From positions 1 to 22,004 of the forward strand of contig JBNKLQ010000080.1 of assembly GCA_050292445.1 (NCBI GenBank): 22,004 nt of DNA, in the 5' to 3' direction. Below the pieces are notes generated by a model that saw only the letters and a list, made by a program, of their open reading frames with translations, had not been told where the DNA came from and ran no database searches. This DNA is from Leptofilum sp050292445. GTDB lineage: Bacteria > Chloroflexota > Anaerolineae > Promineifilales > Promineifilaceae. The translations under genes and the position numbers were made by a program. The stretch's first letter is position 1, and each line of letters opens with the position of its first letter. Below are positions 14,894-21,074 of the stretch, one piece after another.

Positions 14894-14995
14894 TCCTTGG
14901 GGGTTAATTGTTTCGTAAGAATTCAGTAACCCAAGCTTCACACAGTTTCATTATGCTTCCAATTAAGCTATTATGCCAACTGACTTAAGAACAAA

Positions 14996-15078
14996 TCACG
15001 AATGACACCAATGGACGAATAGCACGAATTTTGTACCTGTTTTTATTCGTCTCATTCGTACATTCGTCCAATTCGTGA
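14996..15078. repeat. ATTCGT-type intergenic palindrome
   Basis: Outer arms TCACGAAT (14996-15003) and ATTCGTGA (15071-15078) and inner arms TGGACGAAT (15013-15021) and ATTCGTCCA (15062-15070) form a long interrupted palindrome rich in ATTCG. Half of a similar element occurs at 20851-20882. It ends 20 bases before the molybdoenzyme ATG and supplies the spurious in-frame GTG at 15075. The rest of the gap from 14831 holds the TGTTACA repeats and AT-rich DNA without a clear promoter. Confidence 0.7.
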
Positions 15079-15098
15079 TAAATCTTTTTCCAAACCCG

Positions 15099-16166
15099 AT
15101 GAATAAACCGCTTTCCCGTCGAAAATTTTTGCAGCAATTTTTGCCAGCCTCCGGTACGGCCGTTTTATTTTTGGCGGGGTGTCGTCCTAAAGCAGAACCC
15201 ACACCAACCAGTGCACCACCAGCAACGGCCGTTCCCACCCCACTTGCCACCCTGCCCCCGCTCAGCCGCGACCTCATCCTCACCCCTAACGATGAATTTT
15301 ATGTGATGGAAACTAACGGCACGCCCACCATTGACCGGGCCGAATGGCAGCTTACGATTGACGGTCTGGTAGAAAATCCAGTTACGCTCAGCTTTACCGA
15401 TATTGAAGCACGGCCGTTTATTGAGCAAATGCGCACGCTGGAGTGTATTGGCAATGCAGTGGGCGGTAACCAGATTGGCAACGCAATCTGGGGCGGCATC
15501 CTGCTGGCCGATTTGTTGGAAGAGGTGCAGGTGAAGGATACGGCCGTGCGCGCCAAATTTGCAGCCGCCGATAATTACGAAACGTCCGTCAGTTTAGATT
15601 GGATCCATCAGCCTGGCGCAATGCTGGCTTACCAGATGAACGGCGAGCCGCTGCCACCTCAACATGGCTACCCGCTGCGCCTCTTCATGCCGGGGCTGTA
15701 CGGCCAAAAAATGCCCAAATGGATCACTCACATTCAATTTATCGACGACGCCGAACATTTGGGCACCTGGGAAAACCAGGGCTGGTCCAATGTGGCCCAG
15801 GTCAAAACCAATTCGCAGATCATGCTGCCCACCCACATCCAAAAGGTGCCGCTGGCCCCACTAGAAATCTTCGGCGTGGCCTACGCCGGCGACCGTCAAA
15901 TTACCCAGGTAGAAGTGGGCATCGAACAGCAAGATGGTGAACTGCGCTGGCAGTTGGTCGAGGAGTTGGTGCGCGGCCCCAGTGACGAGGTGTGGACCCA
16001 GTTTTACCTGCCCTGGACGCCTCCCGCACCAGGAACCTACACGCTATTCGTTCGCGCCACGGACGAAACCGGCTTTGTCCAAACAGAACGTGCCCGTGGT
16101 GTGCTAGAAGGCGCTTTTCCCGACGGCACCGACAAAATCCACAACATTGTCATTGTCGTTGAGTAA
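15099..16166 (+). CDS. Tat-exported sulfite-oxidase-like molybdopterin oxidoreductase
   Basis: A 355-residue extracytoplasmic molybdoenzyme of the sulfite oxidase superfamily. The N-terminus carries a twin-arginine motif LSRRKFLQQF, a hydrophobic stretch and then FLAGC, a lipobox with Cys28, so it looks like a Tat-dependent lipoprotein with a Thr/Pro-rich spacer after it. The catalytic domain (about 55-225) has the Mo-ligand Cys116 in RTLECIGNA and the family block HGYPLRLFMPGLYGQKMPKW. A C-terminal beta-sandwich dimerisation domain (about 245-350) follows. The substrate could be sulfite, methionine sulfoxide or another oxo compound. I start at ATG 15099 because the upstream GTG lies in a repeat. 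The pentaheme cytochrome downstream is a plausible electron partner. Confidence 0.9.
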   Translation: MNKPLSRRKFLQQFLPASGTAVLFLAGCRPKAEPTPTSAPPATAVPTPLATLPPLSRDLILTPNDEFYVMETNGTPTIDRAEWQLTIDGLVENPVTLSFTDIEARPFIEQMRTLECIGNAVGGNQIGNAIWGGILLADLLEEVQVKDTAVRAKFAAADNYETSVSLDWIHQPGAMLAYQMNGEPLPPQHGYPLRLFMPGLYGQKMPKWITHIQFIDDAEHLGTWENQGWSNVAQVKTNSQIMLPTHIQKVPLAPLEIFGVAYAGDRQITQVEVGIEQQDGELRWQLVEELVRGPSDEVWTQFYLPWTPPAPGTYTLFVRATDETGFVQTERARGVLEGAFPDGTDKIHNIVIVVE

Positions 16167-16174
16167 CGAACGAA

Positions 16175-16247
16175 TTGTCATTCCGACCAAAGGGAAGAAT
16201 CCCTCTAAAGATCATCCAGTAAAAACCACGCTCACGAAGGATGACAA
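16175..16247. repeat. Intergenic repeat with TTGTCAT / ATGACAA ends
   Basis: It starts TTGTCATTCCGACC, contains GAATCCCTCT and ends GGATGACAA. The inverted termini and the internal box match 2514-2645. It fills the gap between the molybdoenzyme and cytochrome genes. Confidence 0.7.
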
Positions 16248-16276
16248 GTATGGTTAAATAAAACGAAGGCCAACAA

Positions 16277-17023
16277 ATGCAGAAATCTGGTAATAAAAAA
16301 CGATGGCTACTGGCAATTATAGTTGCGGGCATTGTCTTGTTTGTTGCCTCCATTGTTACGGCCTCGGAGTTGGAAGAACGAGATGAATTTTGTACCAGCT
16401 GCCACCGCACACCAGAAGTCACTTATTTTGACCGAGCGCATGAGGCAGCAACGAACCCAACAGCCACCGACCTCGCCAGCTTCCATTACACCGATAACAA
16501 TCAATTCCGCTGCGTCGATTGCCATCGCGGTGACCAGAGTTTGGGGCAGCGAGCTGAGATTTTGTGGTTGGCAGCAAAGGATACGGCCGTTCACTTCTTA
16601 GGCACGCCCGACCAAACCATCGAAAAAGGCAGCCTCCCCGCCCCAAACCCGCACGCAGGCAGCTGGCAGGGACCAGAGCGTTACAGCCGCACGCCACACA
16701 TTTTGAACGATGGCTGCCTGCACTGCCATCAGGATGCCCTGACGCTGGTTGGCTTTGAGAACCATTTCCACAACAAGCTGCCCCAGACCCAGCTTGCCTA
16801 TGCCCAGACAGAACAGTTAAACTTCCCTGACGGCTGGCCCGGTGAAGCAGGCAGTCCGGCGCTGTTGGTGCCAGAAGAAACGGTGCTCACTTGCCTGGAT
16901 TGTCATCGTGCCCATGTGCCAGGGTTGGAATTTGAATATTTCTTGAACGAAACGGCCGTTGTCCTGCCCGCCTGTGTACAATGTCATCTAGAAGCAGATG
17001 CGGGACCGGTGGATTTAAATTAG
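16277..17023 (+). CDS. Membrane-anchored pentaheme cytochrome c
   Basis: A 248-residue cytochrome with one N-terminal membrane helix (about 9-28, KKRWLLAIIVAGIVLFVASI) and five CxxCH haem-binding sites: CTSCH (39-43), CVDCH (79-83), CLHCH (147-151), CLDCH (206-210) and CVQCH (233-237). The anchor plus several widely spaced haems recalls NapC/NirT-type electron carriers, although the rest of the sequence is not clearly of that family. Additional His residues (for example in ENHFHNKL and HRAHVP) may be distal ligands. It would move electrons at the outer face of the membrane, probably between the quinone pool or another carrier and the neighbouring molybdoenzyme. That pairing is an inference from gene order. 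Confidence 0.93.
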   Translation: MQKSGNKKRWLLAIIVAGIVLFVASIVTASELEERDEFCTSCHRTPEVTYFDRAHEAATNPTATDLASFHYTDNNQFRCVDCHRGDQSLGQRAEILWLAAKDTAVHFLGTPDQTIEKGSLPAPNPHAGSWQGPERYSRTPHILNDGCLHCHQDALTLVGFENHFHNKLPQTQLAYAQTEQLNFPDGWPGEAGSPALLVPEETVLTCLDCHRAHVPGLEFEYFLNETAVVLPACVQCHLEADAGPVDLN

Positions 17024-17033
17024 AGGCTGGAGG

Positions 17034-17057
17034 CTTGTCCTGAACGGAGTTGAAGGA
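17034..17057. repeat. Partial TTGTCCTGAACGGAGTTGAAGGA repeat fragment
   Basis: CTTGTCCTGAACGGAG followed by TTGAAGGA resembles the ends of the TTGTCAT family (TTGTCATTTTGAATGGAG at 2514). Here it occupies the translation-initiation region of the next gene, where GGAG and GAAGGA can serve as ribosome-binding sites. Confidence 0.4.
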
Positions 17058-18329
17058 TTGGATATTTTGCGGATTCGACGCCATGTTTTTCTGATGATTG
17101 CTTTGCTACTTATGGCTGCTTGCGGGGAAAGTGCGCCGGAAGTAACACAGAGTGCTAACACGGCCGTTCCGCCAACCACCAATCCAGTTTCCTCGCCGAC
17201 GTTGGCCAATCCAGTTGAGAATACGGCCGTATCGCCCACAGAACCATCACCAGCCAATCCCCTAACAGCAACAACTGCCGCCACAGCCACGGTGCCACCG
17301 ACACCAACTGAACCGCTTCCCACGCCAGAAGCCACCGTCGAGGTGGCAGGGGCAACCGTGCCGCCTGGCTTCAGCTTCATCAAGTTTGCCGACCTTTACC
17401 GCCCCACCAGCCTGGCTTTCGACGCCGCTGGACGGCTCTACGTAACCTCGTTTGACGGCAGGGTGCATATTTTGAGCGATGAGGACGGCGACGGCCGTTC
17501 CGACAGCGACACCGTGTTTGCCAGCGGCTTCAGCACAGCATTAGGCATCACCCTGCGCCCCGGCACCAACGATGTGTACGTCTCCAGCAACGGCCAAATC
17601 ACCCGGCTGCGCGATGAAGATGGCGACAACCAGGCCGATTTTCGTGAGGTGTTTGTGAATGGCCTGCCCACTGGCCTGCACCAAAACGACAATCTCAAAT
17701 TTGGTAGTGATGGCTGGCTTTACATGGGTGTCGGCTCCACCTGCGACGCTTGCCTGGAGGTGGACGAACGCAGCGGCACCATCATGCGCTTTAACGTGGA
17801 CACAGGCGAAAGCGAAATCATCGCCAGCGGCATGCGCAACCCATTTGACCTTGCCTTCCACCCCACCACAGGCGACCTGTTCGCCACCGACAACGGCCGT
17901 GATGATTTGGGGCTAGACAATCCGTTTGAAGAGCTAAACCACATCGTCATTGGCGGTGATTACGGTTGGCCCAACTGTTGGAATGATAGGGAAGGAACCA
18001 ACTGTGCGGGAACTGAAACGGCCGTTGCCTTTTTTGAGCCTCATTCCTCCGCCAACGGCCTGGATTTTTACACAGGTAGCCAATTTCCTGCTGAGTACCA
18101 AAACGATGCCTTCGTCGCCATCTTCGGCACATACCTTACCGATGGCGTGGCCACCGGCATCGCTCGCGTCCAGCTCACCCCAGACGGCGGCAGCTATCAA
18201 AGCACCGTCAGCTGGTTTGCCCAATGGCCAGACGGCCGTCCCCTGCCGCTCATCATGGGGCCAGACGGCGCACTTTACGTGGGAGATTATATGAATGAGG
18301 TGATTTACCGGATTAGTTATGGGAATTGA
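17058..18329 (+). CDS. Glucose/sorbosone dehydrogenase-like beta-propeller lipoprotein
   Basis: An exported lipoprotein of about 423 residues. The signal peptide RRHVFLMIALLLMAAC ends in a lipobox (Cys22), then a long Thr/Pro/Ala linker (about 25-100), then a beta-propeller with repeated 'GRLYVTS', 'NDVYVSSNGQI', 'GWLYMGVGS' and 'GDLFATDNGRDD' blades typical of soluble PQQ-type glucose/sorbosone dehydrogenases. The block GMRNPFDLAFHP and GGDYGWPNCW are family signatures. Two loops DEDGDGRSD and DEDGDNQAD look like calcium-binding turns inside the blades. Whether it binds PQQ and which sugar it oxidises cannot be read. The start is probably TTG at 17058 (or TTG 17067); ATG 17094 would remove the basic n-region. 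Confidence 0.87.
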   Translation: MDILRIRRHVFLMIALLLMAACGESAPEVTQSANTAVPPTTNPVSSPTLANPVENTAVSPTEPSPANPLTATTAATATVPPTPTEPLPTPEATVEVAGATVPPGFSFIKFADLYRPTSLAFDAAGRLYVTSFDGRVHILSDEDGDGRSDSDTVFASGFSTALGITLRPGTNDVYVSSNGQITRLRDEDGDNQADFREVFVNGLPTGLHQNDNLKFGSDGWLYMGVGSTCDACLEVDERSGTIMRFNVDTGESEIIASGMRNPFDLAFHPTTGDLFATDNGRDDLGLDNPFEELNHIVIGGDYGWPNCWNDREGTNCAGTETAVAFFEPHSSANGLDFYTGSQFPAEYQNDAFVAIFGTYLTDGVATGIARVQLTPDGGSYQSTVSWFAQWPDGRPLPLIMGPDGALYVGDYMNEVIYRISYGN

Positions 18330-18344
18330 GTAAAAAATGACAAG

Positions 18345-18381
18345 TTAAAAGTAAATAGTGGCAGCCATTCACTTTTACTTT
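18345..18381. repeat. AAAGTAAA ... CACTTTTACTTT hairpin repeat
   Basis: AAAGTAAATAGTG and CACTTTTACTTT pair with one bulge around GCAGCCATT. It is related to 7528-7562. It lies between the propeller gene and the thioredoxin-like gene, immediately before the AAAGGAG ribosome-binding site. Confidence 0.5.
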
Positions 18382-18400
18382 GTATTAAAAGGAGACAAAC

Positions 18401-18823
18401 ATGCGCAAACTAATTTACATAATCAGTTCACTCTTGCTGCTGTTACTGGTGGTGGGATGCGGAGGTGGTGAAACAGAAACGGCCGTTCCCGACCAACCCG
18501 CCGCACCAGTCGAAACAGACACAGAGGTGCAAACCGTCGCCACCAAACCACAGCTCATCGAGTTTTATGCCCATTGGTGACCGACCTGCAATGCGATGCA
18601 GCCCATCGTGAATGGGCTAGAAGACACGTATGGCAGCGAGATCGAGTTTGTAAAAATCAACATTGATGATCCCAATTCGGCGGCGGCAAAACAGGAATAC
18701 GGTTTCCGCTACCAGCCATATTTTGTGCTGGTTAATGCAGATGGGGAGGTGCTGGAATCATGGCCCGGCTACACCGACGCCCAACTTTTTGAAGACGCCT
18801 TTGCCACCGTTTTAGAGAACTAA
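18401..18823 (+). CDS. Predicted selenoprotein: thioredoxin-like lipoprotein with a UPTC active site (in-frame TGA at 18578-18580)
   Basis: Reading through one in-frame TGA gives a complete 140-residue exported thioredoxin. It has a signal peptide and lipobox (LLLLLLVVGC, Cys20), a short Thr/Glu/Pro linker, then the thioredoxin fold: IEFYAHW, the TGA as residue 60, PTC, the helix NAMQPIVNGLE, strand EIEFVKINIDD, cis-Pro loop FRYQPYFVLVNADGEVL and the final helix. The TGA stands exactly where the first, nucleophilic Cys of W-C-x-x-C belongs, so selenocysteine (U-P-T-C) is the natural reading. TGA is a normal stop elsewhere here, including the gene just upstream. AAAGGAG is 6 bases before the ATG. 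Without recoding it would appear as two broken pieces (18401-18580 and 18596-18823). A nonsense-mutated pseudogene is the main alternative. Confidence 0.82.
18581..18617 (+). promoter_or_regulatory. Candidate bacterial SECIS element
   Basis: Directly after the TGA the sequence contains GCCCAT (18601-18606), loop CGTGA (18607-18611) and ATGGGC (18612-18617), a perfect 6-bp stem. The apical loop starts 26 bases after the TGA and has G as its second base. Bacterial SECIS rules as I remember them (loop about 16-37 bases from UGA, a G in the first two loop positions, short upper stem) are met. A weaker hairpin CTGCA-ATGCGA-TGCAG (18586-18601) lies too close to the TGA. Confidence 0.65.
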
Positions 18824-18827
18824 AAAA

Positions 18828-18868
18828 TCTACGGATTTCTCCCCACATCCTCTCTGTTCTCTGTGGCA
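18828..18868. repeat. CTCTGTG-type repeat fragment between convergent genes
   Basis: ATCTACGGATTTCTCC and TCTCTGTTCTCTGTGGC use the same words as the repeat at 5160-5265. It fills the 50-base gap between the thioredoxin-like gene and the acyltransferase gene. Confidence 0.4.
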
Positions 18869-18873
18869 AAAAA

Positions 18874-19578
18874 TTAGCTACGCACGGCCGTTTCACACGC
18901 AGGCCACGGATCTTCCCCCGCCAGCAAAGCCGCCAGCGCCGGGCTATCAGCATAAATCCCCCAGTAGCGCGGCGGCAGCAGGGCCGCAATCTTCACCATG
19001 ATCAGGTGGGTATAGGCTGTCAAATCAGCTCCCTTGGCCCGACGGCCAATTTCTGGCAAGGTGTAGGGCTGCCCAATCGTCAGCTTGGCTTTCGTGAAGC
19101 GCAGCCGCTTGAAATTGGCGAATATCTTGTCGTTATTTTCAAAACTTACGGGCAAAATAGGCACGTTGGCCCGGCTGGCCAAATACGCCGCGCCAACCTT
19201 GGCCTCATACATTTGGCCATTCTTGCTGCGGCTGCCCTCAGGAGCCAAACCAAAAACCACCCCCTCATCAATGGCCGCAAGCGCGTCCCGCAAACCCTGC
19301 CGGTCCACTTCGCCACGATTGATGTAGATGGCGCCCAGCCAGGCCATAATCGGCCCGTAGATAGGGTGATGGCGCCACTTTTCTCCGGCAAAAAAGCGCC
19401 ATTCCACCAGCGGGAACCCAAGCAGCAATAGCGGCGTATCCGCCACACTGGTGTGATTAAGCGTAACAATGTATGGGCCACTGGCAGGGATATTTTCCCG
19501 GCCAACAACCTCTAAACGGGTAAGCAAAATAATACGGGTAATGTGCATGGCAGCACGAATAAGTCTATATCGAAACAT
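18874..19578 (-). CDS. 1-acyl-glycerol-3-phosphate acyltransferase-like protein (PlsC family)
   Basis: A membrane-associated acyltransferase of 234 residues in the lysophospholipid acyltransferase family. It transfers an acyl chain to lysophosphatidate or a related lysolipid in phospholipid synthesis. Block I is VTLNHTSVADTPLL (His-x4-Asp), block II the region WRFFAGEKWRHHPIYGPI, block III LAPEGSRSKNG, and block IV the Pro in NVPILPVSF. An N-terminal hydrophobic helix RAAMHITRIILLTRLEV may touch the membrane. The start is ATG 19578; the open frame back to 19647 reads through an AT-rich repeat. It converges on the thioredoxin-like gene and lies downstream of the LysM gene on the same strand. 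Confidence 0.92.
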   Translation of the reverse strand: MFRYRLIRAAMHITRIILLTRLEVVGRENIPASGPYIVTLNHTSVADTPLLLLGFPLVEWRFFAGEKWRHHPIYGPIMAWLGAIYINRGEVDRQGLRDALAAIDEGVVFGLAPEGSRSKNGQMYEAKVGAAYLASRANVPILPVSFENNDKIFANFKRLRFTKAKLTIGQPYTLPEIGRRAKGADLTAYTHLIMVKIAALLPPRYWGIYADSPALAALLAGEDPWPACETAVRS

Positions 19579-19587
19579 GGGCAAATG

Positions 19588-19621
19588 ATAATGGTTAATG
19601 GTTAATTGTAAATGGTTAATG
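19588..19621. repeat. AT-rich TTAAT repeat
   Basis: AATGGTTAATGGTTAATTG and AAATGGTTAATG closely match 3517-3550. It lies between the acyltransferase ATG and the hairpin at the end of the LysM gene. Confidence 0.6.
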
Positions 19622-19624
19622 TGC

Positions 19625-19649
19625 AGGTGCGACGCCTTGTGTCGCACCT
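19625..19649 (-). terminator. 9-bp hairpin overlapping the LysM gene stop
   Basis: AGGTGCGAC (19625-19633), loop GCCTTGT, and GTCGCACCT (19641-19649) form a perfect stem that includes the stop codon of the minus-strand LysM gene. No long T-tract follows on the minus strand, so it may be a terminator or a dispersed hairpin element. Confidence 0.5.
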
Positions 19650-20769
19650 ATGGTTCTATTTTTTGGGCCTCGGCGTAGATTGTGTAAGTCACGGTTTCGC
19701 CGCCGGGTGGAGCGGCTTCCAGTTGAAACGGCCGTTCCTCACCCAAATCCAACTGCTCCGCCACCACCTCCTGCTGAAAGCCCGTTACGTTCCCTTGCGC
19801 ATCATAAAAAGTAGCAACAAGCTGCACCTGATTGGCAGCTGTCTCGCCGCTATTCACAACTGTGCCGCTGAGCACAACGCTGTCGTCGTTAAGCGTTAGT
19901 TCCGGCTGCTGCACAGTGACATCCAGCGTGCGTGTCCCTAATTCCACCACGGCCTGCCCGCCCACCACAGCCACTGTCGGCTGCGCAAAGTCGCGCTGGG
20001 TAAAATCACTCGGCGGCTCATTGATAAGCACGCCAAACGGGCCGCGTTCTCCCGGCAAAATAATGGAAGTGGCCACCCAGGCGGTGACATTGCCAAGGAT
20101 ACGGCCGTCTGCGGCCAACAGGCCAATTTCTACCTGAATGTTTTCAACGGCCGTTTCCCCCTCATTGGTCACCTCGCCTAGCAGCCACAAGCTCCCCACC
20201 GGCGTCTGGTACGCCTGAATTTTGTTGACAGTCACGCGCAGCGGCACCGGCGTCCCCTGTACCGACAAAGCACTAGGCGTTGGCGGTGGGGGTAAAATCA
20301 CCGGCTGACCAATCTGCAAATTCTCAGGCACGATGCCCGGATTCAGCGCCAAGATATCCTCCACTGTCGTGCCCCGCTGGATAGCAATACCCAGAATCGT
20401 ATCGCCCGACTCAATCTGGTAAACCACGGAGGTGGCTGTGGGCGTCACGGTGGCTGTGGGCAACGGTGTGGGCGTGGTTTGGATGACGGCCGTCGTTGGT
20501 ACAGCCCGCGTGGTAAAAGAGACACCAATTTGCGGCGTGGGGGTGAATACGGCCGTTTCCGTCGGCGTAGCAGTTTCCTCATTACCGGACCGGCAGGCGG
20601 CCAACAGCACAAAGCTTATTAAAATTAGAGGCAAAATTGTGGGAAACCCAACCCCCGCCCTAACCCTCCCCCTGGCAGGAGGTGGGAACTGGCCCCCTCC
20701 CCCTTTGAGGGAGAGGGCTGGGGTGAGGGTAAACACTAAAACCAAGAAATTTCCTAACAATTTATGCAT
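19648..20769 (-). CDS. LysM-domain lipoprotein with FxLYD-like repeats
   Basis: A probable exported lipoprotein of about 373 residues from ATG 20769. After a hydrophobic stretch ILPLILISFVLLAAC (lipobox Cys59) comes a Thr/Pro linker and then one LysM domain (about 117-162, VYQIESGDTILGIAIQRGTT...LNPGIVPENLQIGQPV), which binds peptidoglycan or related glycans. The C-terminal half holds two similar immunoglobulin-like segments, LWLLGEVTNEGETAVENIQV and VVLSGTVVNSGETAANQVQL, resembling FxLYD domains. Oddly, the N-terminal region between MHKLLGNFLVLVF and ILPLILIS is encoded by a GC-rich repeat inserted in frame, so export may be affected or the start may differ. Confidence 0.82.
   Translation of the reverse strand: MHKLLGNFLVLVFTLTPALSLKGGGGQFPPPARGRVRAGVGFPTILPLILISFVLLAACRSGNEETATPTETAVFTPTPQIGVSFTTRAVPTTAVIQTTPTPLPTATVTPTATSVVYQIESGDTILGIAIQRGTTVEDILALNPGIVPENLQIGQPVILPPPPTPSALSVQGTPVPLRVTVNKIQAYQTPVGSLWLLGEVTNEGETAVENIQVEIGLLAADGRILGNVTAWVATSIILPGERGPFGVLINEPPSDFTQRDFAQPTVAVVGGQAVVELGTRTLDVTVQQPELTLNDDSVVLSGTVVNSGETAANQVQLVATFYDAQGNVTGFQQEVVAEQLDLGEERPFQLEAAPPGGETVTYTIYAEAQKIEP
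20648..20730. repeat. GC-rich CCCTAACCC / GGGTGAGGGT palindromic repeat inside a coding frame
   Basis: An imperfect inverted repeat runs from CCCCCGCCCTAACCCTCCCC to GGGAGAGGGCTGGGGTGAGG, with an inner CTCCCCCTTTGAGGGAG hairpin. It resembles widely dispersed bacterial repeats of this composition (translated 'TPALSLKGGGG...PPARGRVRAG'). It lies inside the signal-peptide region of the LysM gene and keeps the frame open. Confidence 0.75.
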
Positions 20770-21074
20770 CACAAAGCAAGGAGTATATAACCAAAGCGCC
20801 AAATAGCACGGTGAGCAGCGCGTTACCCATGAAAAATTTACAAACCCCATTCATTCGTGCGATTCGTCGCATTCGTGATTCGCTTTTAAGTTTTGTGGCA
20901 AACGGCCGTCTTTACCAGTAAAGTTAGTCCAATCAAAACAGCCTAGACGACATGAGCGCAAGAGCAACCCCATGAATGCAAATCAGCAGATTGCGCAGCT
21001 TGGCACAAATTGCGCTCAGATTTTTATCTGCGTTCATCAGTGTTCATCTGCGGCCCATTCCCAAAGGAGGAACC
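20770..21074. other. 305-base intergenic region made largely of repeat fragments
   Basis: No convincing gene is present. 20851-20882 holds half of the ATTCGT palindrome family (ATTCGTGCGATTCGTCGC...). 20902-20909 is an intergenic ACGGCCGT. 20976-21056 is an imperfect palindrome built from GATTGCGCAGCTTGG, ATTTTTATCTGCGTTCATC and GTTCATCTGCGG, similar in style to the other dispersed repeats. The last 15 bases hold AAAGGAGG, the ribosome-binding site of the M28 gene. It separates divergent genes, so promoters for both should lie here, but I could not define them. Confidence 0.6.

Noticed and set aside
18401..18580. A 59-residue lipoprotein ending at the TGA, followed by a separate 75-residue gene at 18596
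   Set aside because: The two pieces are in one frame, together rebuild a complete thioredoxin fold, and the TGA falls exactly on the catalytic Cys. The ATG at 18596 has no ribosome-binding site.
18578..18580. Genome-wide reassignment of TGA to Trp or another residue
   Set aside because: TGA ends several intact genes in the window (1878-1880, 3512-3514, 6188-6190, 18327-18329), so it is a normal stop here.
18586..18601. CTGCA-ATGCGA-TGCAG hairpin as the SECIS element
   Set aside because: Its loop begins only 10 bases after the TGA, closer than bacterial SECIS elements allow; the 18601-18617 hairpin fits better.
20770..20850. N-terminal extension of the LysM protein to 20850
   Set aside because: The extra 27 residues contain no conserved feature and the ATG at 20769 starts a plausible hydrophobic N-terminus.
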